Notes: a model not told the origin generated them from the letters alone. A stretch of 64,000 bases of DNA from AP-15 sp963700185 (GCA_963700185.1 CAVOWP010000012.1:1-64000); one strand, 5' to 3'; numbered from the stretch's first letter, positions 28,171-37,617 are shown. Made by a program: numbers and translations.

Positions 28171-28314
28171 TCTCTCGCGCGGCGGCGAGAAAGCCCAGAG
28201 CATACCCGACCGCTTGGCGTTGTTCCGTACCTTTCTGGAACCAGCGCGCGAACCGTCCTGTTATTGACAAAGAGGCCGCGCGCATCTCGGGCGGGCCCCT
28301 CAATGGAGGACGAT

Positions 28315-28503
28315 ATGCTCTACTGGGCGCTGGTATTTTTCATCATCGCGATCATTGCCGCCTTTTTAGGCTTTGGCGGCGTGGCATCGACCGCTGCCGG
28401 TATCGCGCAAGTGCTCTTCTTTGTGTTCCTGGTAATCTTCCTGATCGCGCTGGTCATGGGGGGTAGCCGGCCGGCGTCGGCCGCCTATCTAACATCCCGG
28501 TAA
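28315..28503 (+). CDS. DUF1328 small membrane protein (YtjA family)
   Basis: A 62-residue protein with two hydrophobic helices, MLYWALVFFIIAIIAAFLGF and VLFFVFLVIFLIALVMGG, the hallmark of DUF1328/YtjA. These inner-membrane proteins have no established function and are often stress-induced. GGAGGA lies seven bases before ATG 28315. The family usually ends shortly after the second helix, as here. A strong hairpin follows the stop codon. The 145 bases between the polysaccharide operon and this gene hold nothing I recognise. Confidence 0.88.
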   Translation: MLYWALVFFIIAIIAAFLGFGGVASTAAGIAQVLFFVFLVIFLIALVMGGSRPASAAYLTSR

Positions 28504-28508
28504 TGGCC

Positions 28509-28537
28509 GGTGAAGGTCCCGCGCCGGGGCCTTCACC
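28509..28537. terminator. Bidirectional terminator hairpin
   Basis: GGTGAAGGTCCC (28509-28520) and GGGGCCTTCACC (28526-28537) form a 12-bp stem with one G-T wobble and a 5-base loop. It lies between the convergent DUF1328 (stop 28503) and XRE (stop 28550) genes. The plus-strand tail (ATTGTGCCTTTCC) is only moderately T-rich. Confidence 0.7.
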
Positions 28538-28549
28538 ATTGTGCCTTTC

Positions 28550-29020
28550 CTAATGCTCGGCGGCGAGTACTCGAGCGAGCTGGCTCAAGGCTTCCTGGTG
28601 ACGCTCATTGGGGATCTGGGCAAAATTGCGGGCAAGCTCCAGACACATCCTCTCACGCGGGCTGATCGCACGATCGTTTTCCTGGTCCAGCCCATCGAAA
28701 AAGTAGTTAACCGGCACGCTCAAAACCTGCGCGACCTCGAATAGTCGCCCGGCCGAGACGCGATTGATGCCGCGTTCGTATTTGTGCGCCTGCTGATAGG
28801 TCACCCCGATAAGATCGGCGAGCTGTTGTTGCGTCAGGCCGAGCATGATGCGGCGCTCGCGGATGCGGGCTCCGACATATCGGTCGATGTCCGGGGTCCG
28901 GCTCGAAGATCGGCGCGGAGGAGCGGCTCTTGATGGTGGGTTGCCTTCGGCGCTTCGCTCGTCACCCGACCCGTAACGACGGCTTCCGATCTGCTGCTCC
29001 TGCTCTCTCATTTTCTTCAA
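28550..29020 (-). CDS. XRE-family helix-turn-helix regulator
   Basis: A 156-residue regulator. The first 45 residues are charged and probably disordered. The HTH domain spans about residues 48-108 (RYVGARIRERRIMLGLTQQQ, LADLIGVTYQQAHKYERG, INRVSAGRLFEVAQVLSVPV), then a helical tail with ERMCLELARNFAQIP. This tail length and the NYFFDGL segment are typical of alphaproteobacterial XRE regulators that control stress or motility genes. The target is unknown. Between its start and the next gene (29021-29295) I see no gene. Confidence 0.85.
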   Translation of the reverse strand: MKKMREQEQQIGSRRYGSGDERSAEGNPPSRAAPPRRSSSRTPDIDRYVGARIRERRIMLGLTQQQLADLIGVTYQQAHKYERGINRVSAGRLFEVAQVLSVPVNYFFDGLDQENDRAISPRERMCLELARNFAQIPNERHQEALSQLARVLAAEH

Positions 29021-29295
29021 CTCGCTTCCCAGCCTAGCCGCATGGTGCCTAGCCGCATAGTGATGGAACCGCGACCCGGCTTGGCCAAAGCGGTTCCCGA
29101 TAAATACGGGTGTTCCTGCTCAACCGGGCGGTGTCGATGCAGTGAACGGTTCCGATGTGTCAAAACTTAGGCAGGCTGTTTGCGCGAGCATAAGGTAACG
29201 CTGTTCACGTCTGCGTGCCGCGCATGCCCTTCGCGTTGACAGTCACCCCCGCCGATGATACCGACGGACGCTCATCCGCTGTGAACCGCGAATTG

Positions 29296-30096
29296 ATGCC
29301 TCGCATCTCAATCGGCGACTGCTCACTCTATTACGAGCGGCACGGCATGGGCTTCCCGATCCTGTTCGTTTCCGGACTAGGCGGGTTCGCTTCCTTTTGG
29401 CAGGACCAGATCGCGGCTTTCGCCAAGCGGTTCGAGGTCGTGACGTTCGATCATCGCGGCATCGGGCAGAGCGATCAGGCTCGGTTCGGGTACACCGTCG
29501 AGCGAATGGCGGCTGACGTTGTCAGCCTGATGGATGCACTGCGGATTAAGCGCGCCCATGTCGTTGGACATTCGACCGGCGGAGCAATCGCCCAGGTCCT
29601 CGCGATCGACCACCCCGATCGGCTGGCGAGCGTCGTGCTGTCTGCCACCTGGACCAAGGCCGACGCCTATTTCCGCCGGCTTTTTACGTTCCGTAAAGAG
29701 GTTCTGCTGCGGCTCGGGCCGAGCGCCTATCTGCAATCGGCCACGCTTTATTGGTACCCGAGCTGGTGGGTCGCCCGGAACAACGAACGCCTTCGCCAAT
29801 TGGAGGCTCAGAACCTGGCGAACTTCGCGCCAGTCGAGATCGTCGCGAGCCGGATTGATGCGATGCTGGCGTTCGACCGATCGAACGAGCTGGCGCGCAT
29901 CAAGACCCCGACCCTGGTGGTCGGCGCCGAGGATGATATCGTCACGCCGGCCTATTTCTCCGAAGAATTGGCCCGGCTGATTCCCGCGGCGGAGGTCAAA
30001 CTTTTTCCACGAGGCGGGCATTTCCTCGTGCACGTCCGCGCGCGCGAATTCGGCAACGCCGTGCTGCCCTTTCTGGCCTCGCACACTCCGGCTTAA
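29296..30096 (+). CDS. Alpha/beta hydrolase (3-oxoadipate enol-lactonase/RutD-like)
   Basis: A 266-residue hydrolase with oxyanion region FVSGLGGFASFWQDQ, nucleophile elbow VVGHSTGGAIAQVLA (Ser), acid in VVGAEDDIVTP (Asp) and base in RGGHFLVH (His). The fold is the PcaD/RutD group that opens small lactones or carbamates, but the substrate is not readable. I prefer ATG 29296 (MPRISIGDCSLYYERHG); an upstream GTG at 29215 would add 27 non-conserved residues. It stands alone, about 280 bases from the divergent XRE gene. Confidence 0.82.
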   Translation: MPRISIGDCSLYYERHGMGFPILFVSGLGGFASFWQDQIAAFAKRFEVVTFDHRGIGQSDQARFGYTVERMAADVVSLMDALRIKRAHVVGHSTGGAIAQVLAIDHPDRLASVVLSATWTKADAYFRRLFTFRKEVLLRLGPSAYLQSATLYWYPSWWVARNNERLRQLEAQNLANFAPVEIVASRIDAMLAFDRSNELARIKTPTLVVGAEDDIVTPAYFSEELARLIPAAEVKLFPRGGHFLVHVRAREFGNAVLPFLASHTPA

Positions 30097-30285
30097 CGAC
30101 GCTCACTCCCGATCTGGCAGGCCGCGATTAGGAATTCTTCAAGATCTCGACCGCTAGCTTACGTCCGAGCGCGCCTTCCCGGGCGCTGACGGGGTGGATC
30201 GCGCTGTGCGGGCCGGCACCGGTCGGGCGCGCAATCCCCGTCACCGGACGCTCATAGAGCGCAAGAAAGCCGAGGCGCCGGACAG

Positions 30286-31086
30286 GTGGACCATCACCCG
30301 GATAGCACGCACAGGGGCCGGCAACGCCGCAATTCCACGGTAGTAGGCGCGGTAAAAGCCGCACTGCACCAAAATCGCTTGCTGTTTGCCTATCAGCCGG
30401 TGGTGTCCGCCGCGACGGGGATCGTCGACTATTTCGAGTGCCTGCTGCGGATACGTGACGAGGCGGGGAACATTCTTCCCGGTGCCGAGTTCATCACGGC
30501 CGTCGAGGACTTCGGTCTGATTGGCCTGATCGATCGCTTCGTCCTCGAAAGAGCCGTTCAGGAGCTCGGCACGCATCCTGAGGTAAGGCTCGGCTTCAAC
30601 GTGTCGGGGCTGACCGCGTGCGACCGGCCGTGGCTGCGTACCTTGAGTTCCCGGTTGCGCAACCGGCCCGATCTCGCCCGGCGCATCATCGTCGAAATTA
30701 CCGAGACCGCGGCGCTCAGCGACATTGAGGAGACCGCGCGCTTCGTCGATACGCTGCGCGACGCGGGGTGTCGTGTCGCGCTGGACGATTTCGGCGCCGG
30801 ACATACTTCGCTTCGACACCTGCAAAGCTTGGCTGTGGACACGGTTAAGATCGACGGCTCCTTTATCCGAAACCTCGCCGACAGCCCTGGAAATCGGATC
30901 TTTCTGCGTCACCTGCTCGGCCTAACCAAGGGTTTTGGCCTGAGCACGATTGCCGAGTGCGTAGAGAACACCGCGGATGCGGCCCTGCTGTGCGCCGAGG
31001 GGATCGGCTATCTCCAAGGCTATCACATCGGCGCGCCGACCACAGAGCGCCCGTGGCTCGGGACCCCAGCGCCGGAAACCAGCTGA
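30286..31086 (+). CDS. EAL-domain protein (cyclic-di-GMP phosphodiesterase)
   Basis: The 266 residues consist almost only of an EAL domain. Metal and substrate residues are present: ECLLRI in place of EALLR, N in GFNVSGL, E in VEITETAAL, DD in VALDDFGAGHTSL, K in TVKIDGSFI, E in IAECVENTAD, and Q in YLQGYHIG. Hydrolysis of c-di-GMP is therefore likely. Related alphaproteobacterial proteins carry an N-terminal GGDEF or receiver domain. Here only about 30 residues precede the domain, and an in-frame stop at 30187 leaves no room for one, so it may be the 3' part of a formerly larger gene. Start GTG 30286 is uncertain. Positions 30097-30285 hold no supported gene. Confidence 0.82.
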   Translation: MDHHPDSTHRGRQRRNSTVVGAVKAALHQNRLLFAYQPVVSAATGIVDYFECLLRIRDEAGNILPGAEFITAVEDFGLIGLIDRFVLERAVQELGTHPEVRLGFNVSGLTACDRPWLRTLSSRLRNRPDLARRIIVEITETAALSDIEETARFVDTLRDAGCRVALDDFGAGHTSLRHLQSLAVDTVKIDGSFIRNLADSPGNRIFLRHLLGLTKGFGLSTIAECVENTADAALLCAEGIGYLQGYHIGAPTTERPWLGTPAPETS

Positions 31087-31095
31087 ATCAGACGG

Positions 31096-32524
31096 CTATG
31101 CGGCGTCGGATCGCGCGGCATGGTCGGCGAGGACCTGCGCTATCACCAGCGAAACTCGCCGGGCAGTCGGGATATGCAGGAACTCGTTCGGGCCATGCGC
31201 ATTGGAATGCGGTCCGAGCACACCGGTGACGACAAACTGCGCCTGCGGGAATTTCTCGCCGAGCATCGCCATGAACGGAATGCTGCCGCCCTCTCCCATG
31301 TAGGCGGGCGGCGCCCCGAAGGCGAGTTGCGAGCTGTGTGCGAGAGACTGCTCGAGCCAGGGCGACAAGGCCGGGGCGTTCCAGCCGGGCGCGCTCGAAC
31401 TCGACCTCAAACTTCACGCGCGCTCCGTAAGGCGGGCTTTTCTCGAGAAGGGCGCGCAAGGCTGTGCCGCCCTGCGCAGCATCGAGCGTCGGCGGCAGGC
31501 GCAGACTGAGCTTTGCGGTCGTATATGGCAGCAGCACGTTGCCGGCATCGGCCGGCTTGGGCAGTCCATCGATACCGGTCACCGCCAATTGCGGGCGCCA
31601 AGTCCGATTGAGCACGAGCTCCGTCAAATCCTCCGTCACCGGAGAGGTGCCGGCCGGAAAGGGAAACTTCGTGTAGACGGCACTCCCGAGCGCCGCCGCG
31701 GCACGCCGGGCTTGGGCCACTCGATCGGCCGGGATCTGCGCGTAGAGCTCCGCCGGGCGCACCGCCCCTGTTTCCTCGTCCTCGAGACGCGACAGCAGCC
31801 GACCCAAGATCCGAAAGCTCGAAGGAACAATACCGGAGGCGTCGCCCGAATGGACACCTTCCTCGAGCACCCTCACGGTCAGGGTTCCGGAGGCCAGACC
31901 GCGCAGCGACGTGGTCAGCCACAGCTGATCGTAATTGCCGCAGCCCGAATCGAGACAGATCACCAGGGATGGGTCGCCGAGCTTTTCGGCAAGGTGGTCG
32001 ACATAGTGCGGCAGGTCGTAGCTGCCCGACTCCTCGCAGGCCTCGATCAGGATGACGCAACGGGCGTGCGGGACAGATTGGTCGCGCAGCGCCAGCAGCG
32101 CGCTCACTGCCCCGAACATCGCATAGCCGTCGTCCGCGCCGCCGCGCCCATAGAGTTTGTCGCCTTCGAGCCGAGGGATCCAAGGGCCGTACCCGTCGGC
32201 CCAGCCGGTCATCTCGGGTTGCTTGTCGAGATGTCCGTAAAGCAGCACGGTGTCCTCGGCTTCGCCCGGCAGGTCGATCGCGATGACTGGTGTCCGTCCA
32301 GGCAATCGGACGACCTCTAGCGTGGCGCCCGACACATTGGCGAGGCTTGCCCGCCCCCAGCGCTCGAACAACTGCACGGCCTCGTCCATGTAGCCGTGCG
32401 CCTCCCAATCCGGGTCGAAGGCCGGGGACTTGTTGGGGATGCGGATGTATTCGACCAGTGTCGGAACGATCTCGTCGCCCCAGCACTGATCGACGAATTT
32501 CCTCGTCCTCTCGATGTCTATCAT
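31096..32524 (-). CDS. M20-family metallopeptidase, one frameshift
   Basis: A dizinc M20/ArgE-type peptidase of about 475 residues with ligands in LLYGHLDKQPEM, YGRGGADDGYAMFG, ILIEACEESGSYD, VICLDSG and, at the C-terminus, LGPHSNAHGPNEFLH. The last third (GWNAPALSPWLEQSLAH to the stop at 31096) is in another frame. Removing one T near 31395 joins it to KFEVE. It probably cleaves di- or tripeptides or N-acyl amino acids in the cytoplasm; the exact substrate is unknown. It is divergent from the dioxygenase gene at 32662. Confidence 0.8.
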
Positions 32525-32661
32525 TTCGATACCCGCTCGCCCGCCGATCCCTGTTTATAGAACCATCGATTTACCCCGACCAACAGCTGTTGACCTGTTC
32601 GGGCGATCGATCCTACGCTCGGCGAAGCCTCATTGCCCACAAGCGGGAAGGAGCAAAGGGT

Positions 32662-33645
32662 ATGGCTGAACTCGTCCTCGGGATCGGCACATCACACACA
32701 CCGATGCTAAATGCCCCGGCCGAAGATTGGCCGCGCTTCATCGACCGCGATGCGGTTCGCGACTTCCTCGATAAGGAGGGGCAGCCGACGACATATGAAG
32801 AGCTGCTGCATCGGGCGGAGCCGCATGTCGGGGCCGAATTGACCCCGGAGCGGTTCGCCGCCCGTCACGCCGAGGCGCAGGCCGGGGTCGCCCATCTCAG
32901 GGAGGCCGTGCGCCGCGCCGAGCTCGACGCATTGATCGTCATCGGCGACGATCACAAGGAAATCTACCAGGACGACAGTCTGCCGAGCTTTGTAGTCTAT
33001 CACGGCAAGACGATCCGCAACGTGCCGCTCAACGGCTTTTCGGGGCCGGATTGGGCACGGCGGGCGACGGCGCGCTACTACGAGGAAAAGGAGCCGCGCG
33101 CCTACCCGGTCGAAAGCGGCTTGGCGTTGCACCTGATCTCTTCCCTCGTCGATCGCGAGTTCGACCCGGTCTCGTCGGACGCTTTGCCCGACGGAAAGGG
33201 CGAAGGCCATGCCTTTGCCTTTGTCCGCAAGCGGCTGATGGAGGATGCGACGCTGCCGGTGGTGCCGGTTTTCATCAACACCTATTTCCCGCCGAACCAG
33301 CCGACGCCGCGGCGCTGCTACAAGCTCGGCCAAGCTATCCGGGAGGCGGTAGAGAGCTATCCTGGCGACGCGCGGATCGGCATTGTCGGCTCCGGCGGGC
33401 TGAGCCACTTCGTCGTCGACGAAGACCTCGACCGCGGCGTTCTCGATGCATGCGCCCGCAAGGATGCCGATGCGCTGCAGTCATTGCCGCGGAGCAAGCT
33501 CAATTCCGGAAGCTCCGAGATCCGCATGTGGATTTGCGTCGCCGGCGCCGTCGAGCATCTCGATTTCGCCTGGTCGCGCTACGTCCCCGGATACCGCACG
33601 CCGGCCGGGTCGGGCACCGGTCTCGGCTTCGCCCTCTGGTCGTGA
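32662..33645 (+). CDS. LigB-type extradiol ring-cleavage dioxygenase
   Basis: A 327-residue class III (LigB) extradiol dioxygenase. The iron-binding N-terminus reads MAELVLGIGTSHTPMLNAP, with a further conserved VIGDDHKE, PVVPVFINTYFPPNQP and GSGGLSHFVVDEDLDR. These enzymes open catechol, gallate or protocatechuate rings at a non-haem Fe(II) site. GAAGGAG lies about 10 bases before ATG 32662. A Rieske oxygenase follows 150 bases later on the same strand, so both probably act in one aromatic degradation route. No separate LigA-type small subunit is seen. Confidence 0.85.
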   Translation: MAELVLGIGTSHTPMLNAPAEDWPRFIDRDAVRDFLDKEGQPTTYEELLHRAEPHVGAELTPERFAARHAEAQAGVAHLREAVRRAELDALIVIGDDHKEIYQDDSLPSFVVYHGKTIRNVPLNGFSGPDWARRATARYYEEKEPRAYPVESGLALHLISSLVDREFDPVSSDALPDGKGEGHAFAFVRKRLMEDATLPVVPVFINTYFPPNQPTPRRCYKLGQAIREAVESYPGDARIGIVGSGGLSHFVVDEDLDRGVLDACARKDADALQSLPRSKLNSGSSEIRMWICVAGAVEHLDFAWSRYVPGYRTPAGSGTGLGFALWS

Positions 33646-33654
33646 ACCCCAACT

Positions 33655-33779
33655 GTCATTCCGGGGCGCGGGCGCAGCCTGCGAGCCCGGAACCTATGAA
33701 CACAGGCTAGCGGATAGGATAGGCACAGGTCCGTGTTCTTGGGTTCCGGGCCTGCCCCGTTGGGGCATCCCGGAATGAC
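33655..33779. repeat. Intergenic inverted repeat with GTCATTCCGGG ends
   Basis: GTCATTCCGGGGCG (33655 on) pairs with the terminal CCCGGAATGAC (ending 33779). Internal GAGCCCGGAACC and GGTTCCGGGCCT also pair, so the whole 125 bases can fold into one long hairpin. This ends-in design is a recurrent alphaproteobacterial repeat type. It separates the LigB and Rieske genes and could stabilise or attenuate the shared transcript. Confidence 0.75.
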
Positions 33780-33797
33780 CACTCAATGAGGTCGGTG

Positions 33798-35108
33798 ATG
33801 AGTAAGCAGAAGGACAGCGAAGATTTGGTCCGTGTCGGATCCGGCACCGTCATGGGCGAAATGATGCGGCAATATTGGATCCCGGCGGCGATGTCGTCGG
33901 AGCTCGAGCGTGACGGCGCGCCGACGCGCCTCGTACTGCTCGGCGAGAAGCTGATCGCGTTCCGCGACAGCTCGGGCCGGGTCGGGGTCATGGACCACCG
34001 CTGTCCGCATCGCTGCGCGTCCTTGTTCCTCGGCCGCAACGAGGAGAACGGGATCCGCTGCATCTATCACGGCTGGAAATACGACGCGGAGGGTAACTGC
34101 GTCGACATGCCGAACGCTCCGCCGAAGCAGGATTTCAAACACAAGGTCAAGGCGAAGGCCTACAAGACCGCCGAACGTAATGGCCTCATTTGGGTCTATA
34201 TGGGCGCGCGCAAGGAGGCGCCTCCACTACCGGCGATCGAGGCCTCGATGTTGCCTGAGGCCGAGTTGCAGATCTCGTTCGTGCAGCGCGAATGCAACTG
34301 GCTGCAGGCGCTCGAGGGCGATATCGATACCTCGCATTTCGGCTTTCTGCATGCCGGCAATGTCAAGCCGGACGATGTGCCTGCCGACAATTTGATGCGC
34401 TATACGGTGATGAACCGGGCGCCGGAATTCCACGTGACCGACACCGGCTACGGCACAATGTATTGCGCCTACCGCGCAGCGGAGGCGGGCCAGACCTATT
34501 GGCGGTTCGCGAATTTCCTTTTCCCATTCTGGACGCAAACGCCGCAGGGCCCATTCGACCGCGTCAATACCCGCGCGTGGGTGCCGATGGACGATACCCA
34601 CACGATGTTTGTGAGCCTGAGCTGGCGCGGCTCGCCGCCGTCGATGCGCCCGCTGAAGAACGGGCAGATGGTGCCGGGATCGCGGCTGGGCTTCGAATAC
34701 CTGCCGAACACGACCGACTGGTACGGTCGCTGGCGGCTCACGCAAAACCCGTCAAACGACTGGATGATCGACCGCGCGGCGCAGAAGAGCGGCGAGATTT
34801 TTACCGGCATCGCCAGCATCCACGGCCAGGACCAGGCGGTGACCGAGAGCATGGGCGTGATCACCGACCACGGCTTTGAAAATCTGGGGCCGAGCGATCT
34901 GATGGTCGCTCGGACCCGGCGGCGCCTGTTGCGCGCCGCCCGCGCCTTCACGAAGGACACAACAGTCCCGCCCTGCGTTGACGACCCCGACATCTATTTC
35001 CAAGTCCGCAGCGGCGATTTTCTGGCTGATGAAAAGATCGCCTGGCGCGACGCCTACGAAGCCCAGCTGCGCGCCGCGACGCGCCCTCTCGCCCAGGCGG
35101 CGGAGTGA
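33798..35108 (+). CDS. Rieske non-haem iron oxygenase, alpha subunit (phthalate-dioxygenase-like)
   Basis: A 436-residue aromatic ring oxygenase. The Rieske [2Fe-2S] ligands are C-x-H and C-x2-H in DHRCPHRCASLFLGR and IRCIYHGWKYD. The mononuclear iron site is in LEGDIDTSHFGFLHAGN. The long VanA/Pht3 type acts with a separate reductase, which is not present in this window. GAGGT five bases before ATG 33798 supports this start over ATG 33786. The substrate may be a phthalate- or methoxybenzoate-like compound whose catechol product goes to the neighbouring extradiol dioxygenase; this is inferred. Confidence 0.87.
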   Translation: MSKQKDSEDLVRVGSGTVMGEMMRQYWIPAAMSSELERDGAPTRLVLLGEKLIAFRDSSGRVGVMDHRCPHRCASLFLGRNEENGIRCIYHGWKYDAEGNCVDMPNAPPKQDFKHKVKAKAYKTAERNGLIWVYMGARKEAPPLPAIEASMLPEAELQISFVQRECNWLQALEGDIDTSHFGFLHAGNVKPDDVPADNLMRYTVMNRAPEFHVTDTGYGTMYCAYRAAEAGQTYWRFANFLFPFWTQTPQGPFDRVNTRAWVPMDDTHTMFVSLSWRGSPPSMRPLKNGQMVPGSRLGFEYLPNTTDWYGRWRLTQNPSNDWMIDRAAQKSGEIFTGIASIHGQDQAVTESMGVITDHGFENLGPSDLMVARTRRRLLRAARAFTKDTTVPPCVDDPDIYFQVRSGDFLADEKIAWRDAYEAQLRAATRPLAQAAE

Positions 35109-35166
35109 GGGAGCGGGAGCGTTCGAGACCGGCGCACAAATAGCTCCGGTGTGACTGGGCGCTGGC

Positions 35167-35409
35167 ATGAGGTGGTTGGTTGGCCTCTATCTTGCGATCG
35201 GGATCGCGCTGGTGGTGATTGGTTTCCTCCTGCCGGGTCCATGCCCGAATCGAAACACTGACATCGTCAACCACATCGTCTTTGTGTTGACTTGGCCGGT
35301 TGGCCTGTACTCCGAGGTCTATCAAGGCCACCTGTCGGCGGAGGACTGGCTGCGCGCACAGGCCTGCCAAGGCGGCGGTCGGCTCGGACCGAAAACGGTG
35401 CCGGGTTAG
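35167..35409 (+). CDS. Small membrane protein, two predicted helices
   Basis: An 80-residue protein with one clear hydrophobic helix (WLVGLYLAIGIALVVIGFLL) and a second (HIVFVLTWPVGLYSEVY). I do not recognise a family. It starts 58 bases after the Rieske gene and its stop overlaps the hemC stop on the other strand by four bases. Function unknown. Confidence 0.6.
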   Translation: MRWLVGLYLAIGIALVVIGFLLPGPCPNRNTDIVNHIVFVLTWPVGLYSEVYQGHLSAEDWLRAQACQGGGRLGPKTVPG

Positions 35410-36335
35410 CCGAGCCCGAAATCCGGACCGGCCCGGCTCCTTAGCTCCTTGCCGAGCTCGGCGCCGAGCGCCGCGGCGTCATCAACGCCGCCTTCGAACC
35501 GGCCGCGGATCTCTTTGCTCCCGTCCTCGTTGAGCAACAGCCCCTCGATAGTCAAACGATCGCGATCGACTTCGGCCAATCCAGCGATCGGTGTCCGACA
35601 GGACCCGTCGAGCGCGGCGAGCATCGCTCGCTCGGCACGAACACGAGCGGCGCTGATCGGGTCATTCAGCGGTTCGACGAGCTGGCGCACCATCTGGTCG
35701 GCCATCCGGCACTCGATGGCGAGCGCACCTTGGCCGACCGCCGGCAGCATGACCTCGCGGGGCAGGATTTCGGTCGCATGCCCGCTCAAGTCGAGGCGTA
35801 CGAGGCCGCACAGCGCCAGAACCAATGCATCGACTTCGCCGCCATCCATCTTGCGCAGCCGGGTGTTTACATTCCCGCGGATCGGCACAATCGAAAGGTC
35901 CGGCCGATGCCGCAGCAATTGGGCTTGTCGGCGGAGCGAAGCGGTGCCGACCTTCGCGCGATGAGGCAGGGCAGCAAGGCTCGCCCCGCTCGCCGACAGA
36001 AACGCATCGCGCGGATCGTCACGCGGCAGCACGCAGGCGATTACCAGACCGTCCGGAAGCCAAGTCTCCATGTCCTTAAGCGAATGCACCGCCAGATCGA
36101 CATTTCCGGCGAGCAGCTCTTCCTCGATCTCTTTCGCGAAGAGCCCCTTGCCGCCGATCTCGGCAAGCAGGCGATCCTGCACCCGGTCGCCGGTCGTGCG
36201 GATCGTCACGATCTCGACCGCTCCCGCCGCGGCAAGCTCGGAATGTGCCGCAATCAGGCGATCGCGAACCGTGGTCGTTTGGCGCAGCGCCATCGGGCTG
36301 CCGCGGGTGCCGATGCGGAGAGGACGGAAGGCCAA
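35406..36335 (-). CDS. hemC: Porphobilinogen deaminase (hydroxymethylbilane synthase)
   Basis: HemC joins four porphobilinogens to hydroxymethylbilane in haem synthesis. The 309-residue protein has FRPLRIGTRGSPMALRQT, KGLFAKEIEEELL, AVHSLKDMETWLPDGL, TASLRRQAQLLRHRPDL, VPIRGNVNTRLRKMDGGEVD and the dipyrromethane-anchoring cysteine in DGSCRTPIAG. I place the start at TTG 36335 because GAGGAG sits about eight bases upstream and the family begins at this point; upstream starts run into the transporter gene. It lies 25 bases after the transporter on the same strand, so they may be co-transcribed. Confidence 0.93.
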   Translation of the reverse strand: MAFRPLRIGTRGSPMALRQTTTVRDRLIAAHSELAAAGAVEIVTIRTTGDRVQDRLLAEIGGKGLFAKEIEEELLAGNVDLAVHSLKDMETWLPDGLVIACVLPRDDPRDAFLSASGASLAALPHRAKVGTASLRRQAQLLRHRPDLSIVPIRGNVNTRLRKMDGGEVDALVLALCGLVRLDLSGHATEILPREVMLPAVGQGALAIECRMADQMVRQLVEPLNDPISAARVRAERAMLAALDGSCRTPIAGLAEVDRDRLTIEGLLLNEDGSKEIRGRFEGGVDDAAALGAELGKELRSRAGPDFGLG

Positions 36336-36360
36336 GGTGCATTCTCCTCGTTGCTTGCGA

Positions 36361-37617
36361 TTACTTGTCCGGCAGCACCGGCAAGGTCTGCGTAAAAGCC
36401 AGCCAAAACACCGCAAAGCCGATCGATATGATCGCGATCGGAACCCCGGCCCTGGCGTGTTCGGCAAAGGTGAGCCTTGCTCCCATCCGATCGGCCCGCT
36501 CGGCGATCAGCACATTGGTCAGGCTGCCGGTCAGGAGCAGATTGCCGGCGAGGCTCGACAACAAGGCCAAAGCATAAAATACGCCCGGTGGAGCGCTCGG
36601 CCAAAGCTGCAGGAACAGCATCGCCGCTGGGACGCCGCCGATCGTGTTGCTCGCCAGGAGGGTGTACGGCGTCAACAGCACGAGACTGTTCGGCAACAGG
36701 CCATGGGCCGTCAGAAAGTCGAGGATTTGGGCGGCAACCCCGGATTGGTTGAGCGCTCCGGTGATCCCGAAGAGGCAGGCGACGAGAAGCAGCAGCGGCC
36801 AATCCACCGCCGCAATCATAGTGCGGCTGGTAATTTTGCGGCTGGCGAGCAACAGAGCAGCGATGATCAGCGCACCGGTCTCGCGCGGCAGCGGCGTCGC
36901 GAACAGCACGAGCAGCACCAGCACGGCCACAGCCCCCTTGATCGTCTGGTTGCGGTCGAGCGGATGAACCGTTATCGGCGGCGCATCGAGGGTCGCCGCG
37001 AGCACCGTCTGGCTGATGCGCGTGCGCCATTGCAGCCAGACGACGAGAAAGACGACGATCAGCGTGAACATCGCCGGCACGGCGCAAATCGCCAAAAAGG
37101 TCCAAAAGTCGAGCCGGCCGAGCGCCCCGACCAGGATGTTTTGCGGATTGCCGATCAGGGTCGCCGCGGAGCCCGCATTGGTTGCGGCAGCGAGCGCGAT
37201 CACCAGCGGGCGAGGGTCGAGCCCGCGGCTCTGCGCCCCAGCGATCAGCAAGGGCGAGATTGCTATTATCAGAATGTCGTTTGCAAGTATCGCCGACAGC
37301 CCGCCGCCGATTGCGACCGTCAACGCCAGCAAGGTCGCCATACCGCGCCGGGTCTCGGTAATCGTTCGGGCGCACAAATCGATGAAGCCCAATTCGGCGA
37401 ACTGGGCCGAGATGATCATCATCGCGAACAGAAAGGCGAGGGTCGGCAAATCGACGGCGCTGCCGAAATCGTCGAGGGTCATCTCTCCGCTGGCGAGGAG
37501 CGCGATGACCGCGAGCAGCGCGATCCCGGTGCGATCGACCTGCAGCCACGCGATCCGCCCGGCGGCCATGCCGATATAGGTCAGGATCAGAATCAGCAGA
37601 ACGATCGCTGCGTGCAT
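36361..37617 (-). CDS. ArsB/SLC13-type membrane transporter
   Basis: A 418-residue polytopic protein with about 11 hydrophobic segments and the ion-transporter superfamily hairpins AILANDILIIAISPLL, ATNAGSAATLIGNPQNI (the GNPQN motif typical of the ArsB/P-protein group) and LLASNTIGGVPAAML, LTGSLTNVLIAERA. It probably moves an anion in the inner membrane, with arsenite, dicarboxylate or sulfate as possible substrates. No arsR or arsC is nearby, so arsenic resistance is not supported. It is divergent from uvrD across 73 bases. Confidence 0.82.
   Translation of the reverse strand: MHAAIVLLILILTYIGMAAGRIAWLQVDRTGIALLAVIALLASGEMTLDDFGSAVDLPTLAFLFAMMIISAQFAELGFIDLCARTITETRRGMATLLALTVAIGGGLSAILANDILIIAISPLLIAGAQSRGLDPRPLVIALAAATNAGSAATLIGNPQNILVGALGRLDFWTFLAICAVPAMFTLIVVFLVVWLQWRTRISQTVLAATLDAPPITVHPLDRNQTIKGAVAVLVLLVLFATPLPRETGALIIAALLLASRKITSRTMIAAVDWPLLLLVACLFGITGALNQSGVAAQILDFLTAHGLLPNSLVLLTPYTLLASNTIGGVPAAMLFLQLWPSAPPGVFYALALLSSLAGNLLLTGSLTNVLIAERADRMGARLTFAEHARAGVPIAIISIGFAVFWLAFTQTLPVLPDK

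Noticed and set aside
30128..30364. Minus-strand 78-codon frame before the EAL gene
   Set aside because: Reads plausible protein-like text in its second half but has no start signal, no family I recognise, and overlaps the EAL gene start.
36361..37617. Arsenic resistance operon
   Set aside because: The transporter resembles ArsB, but arsR, arsC and arsA are absent and the neighbour is hemC.
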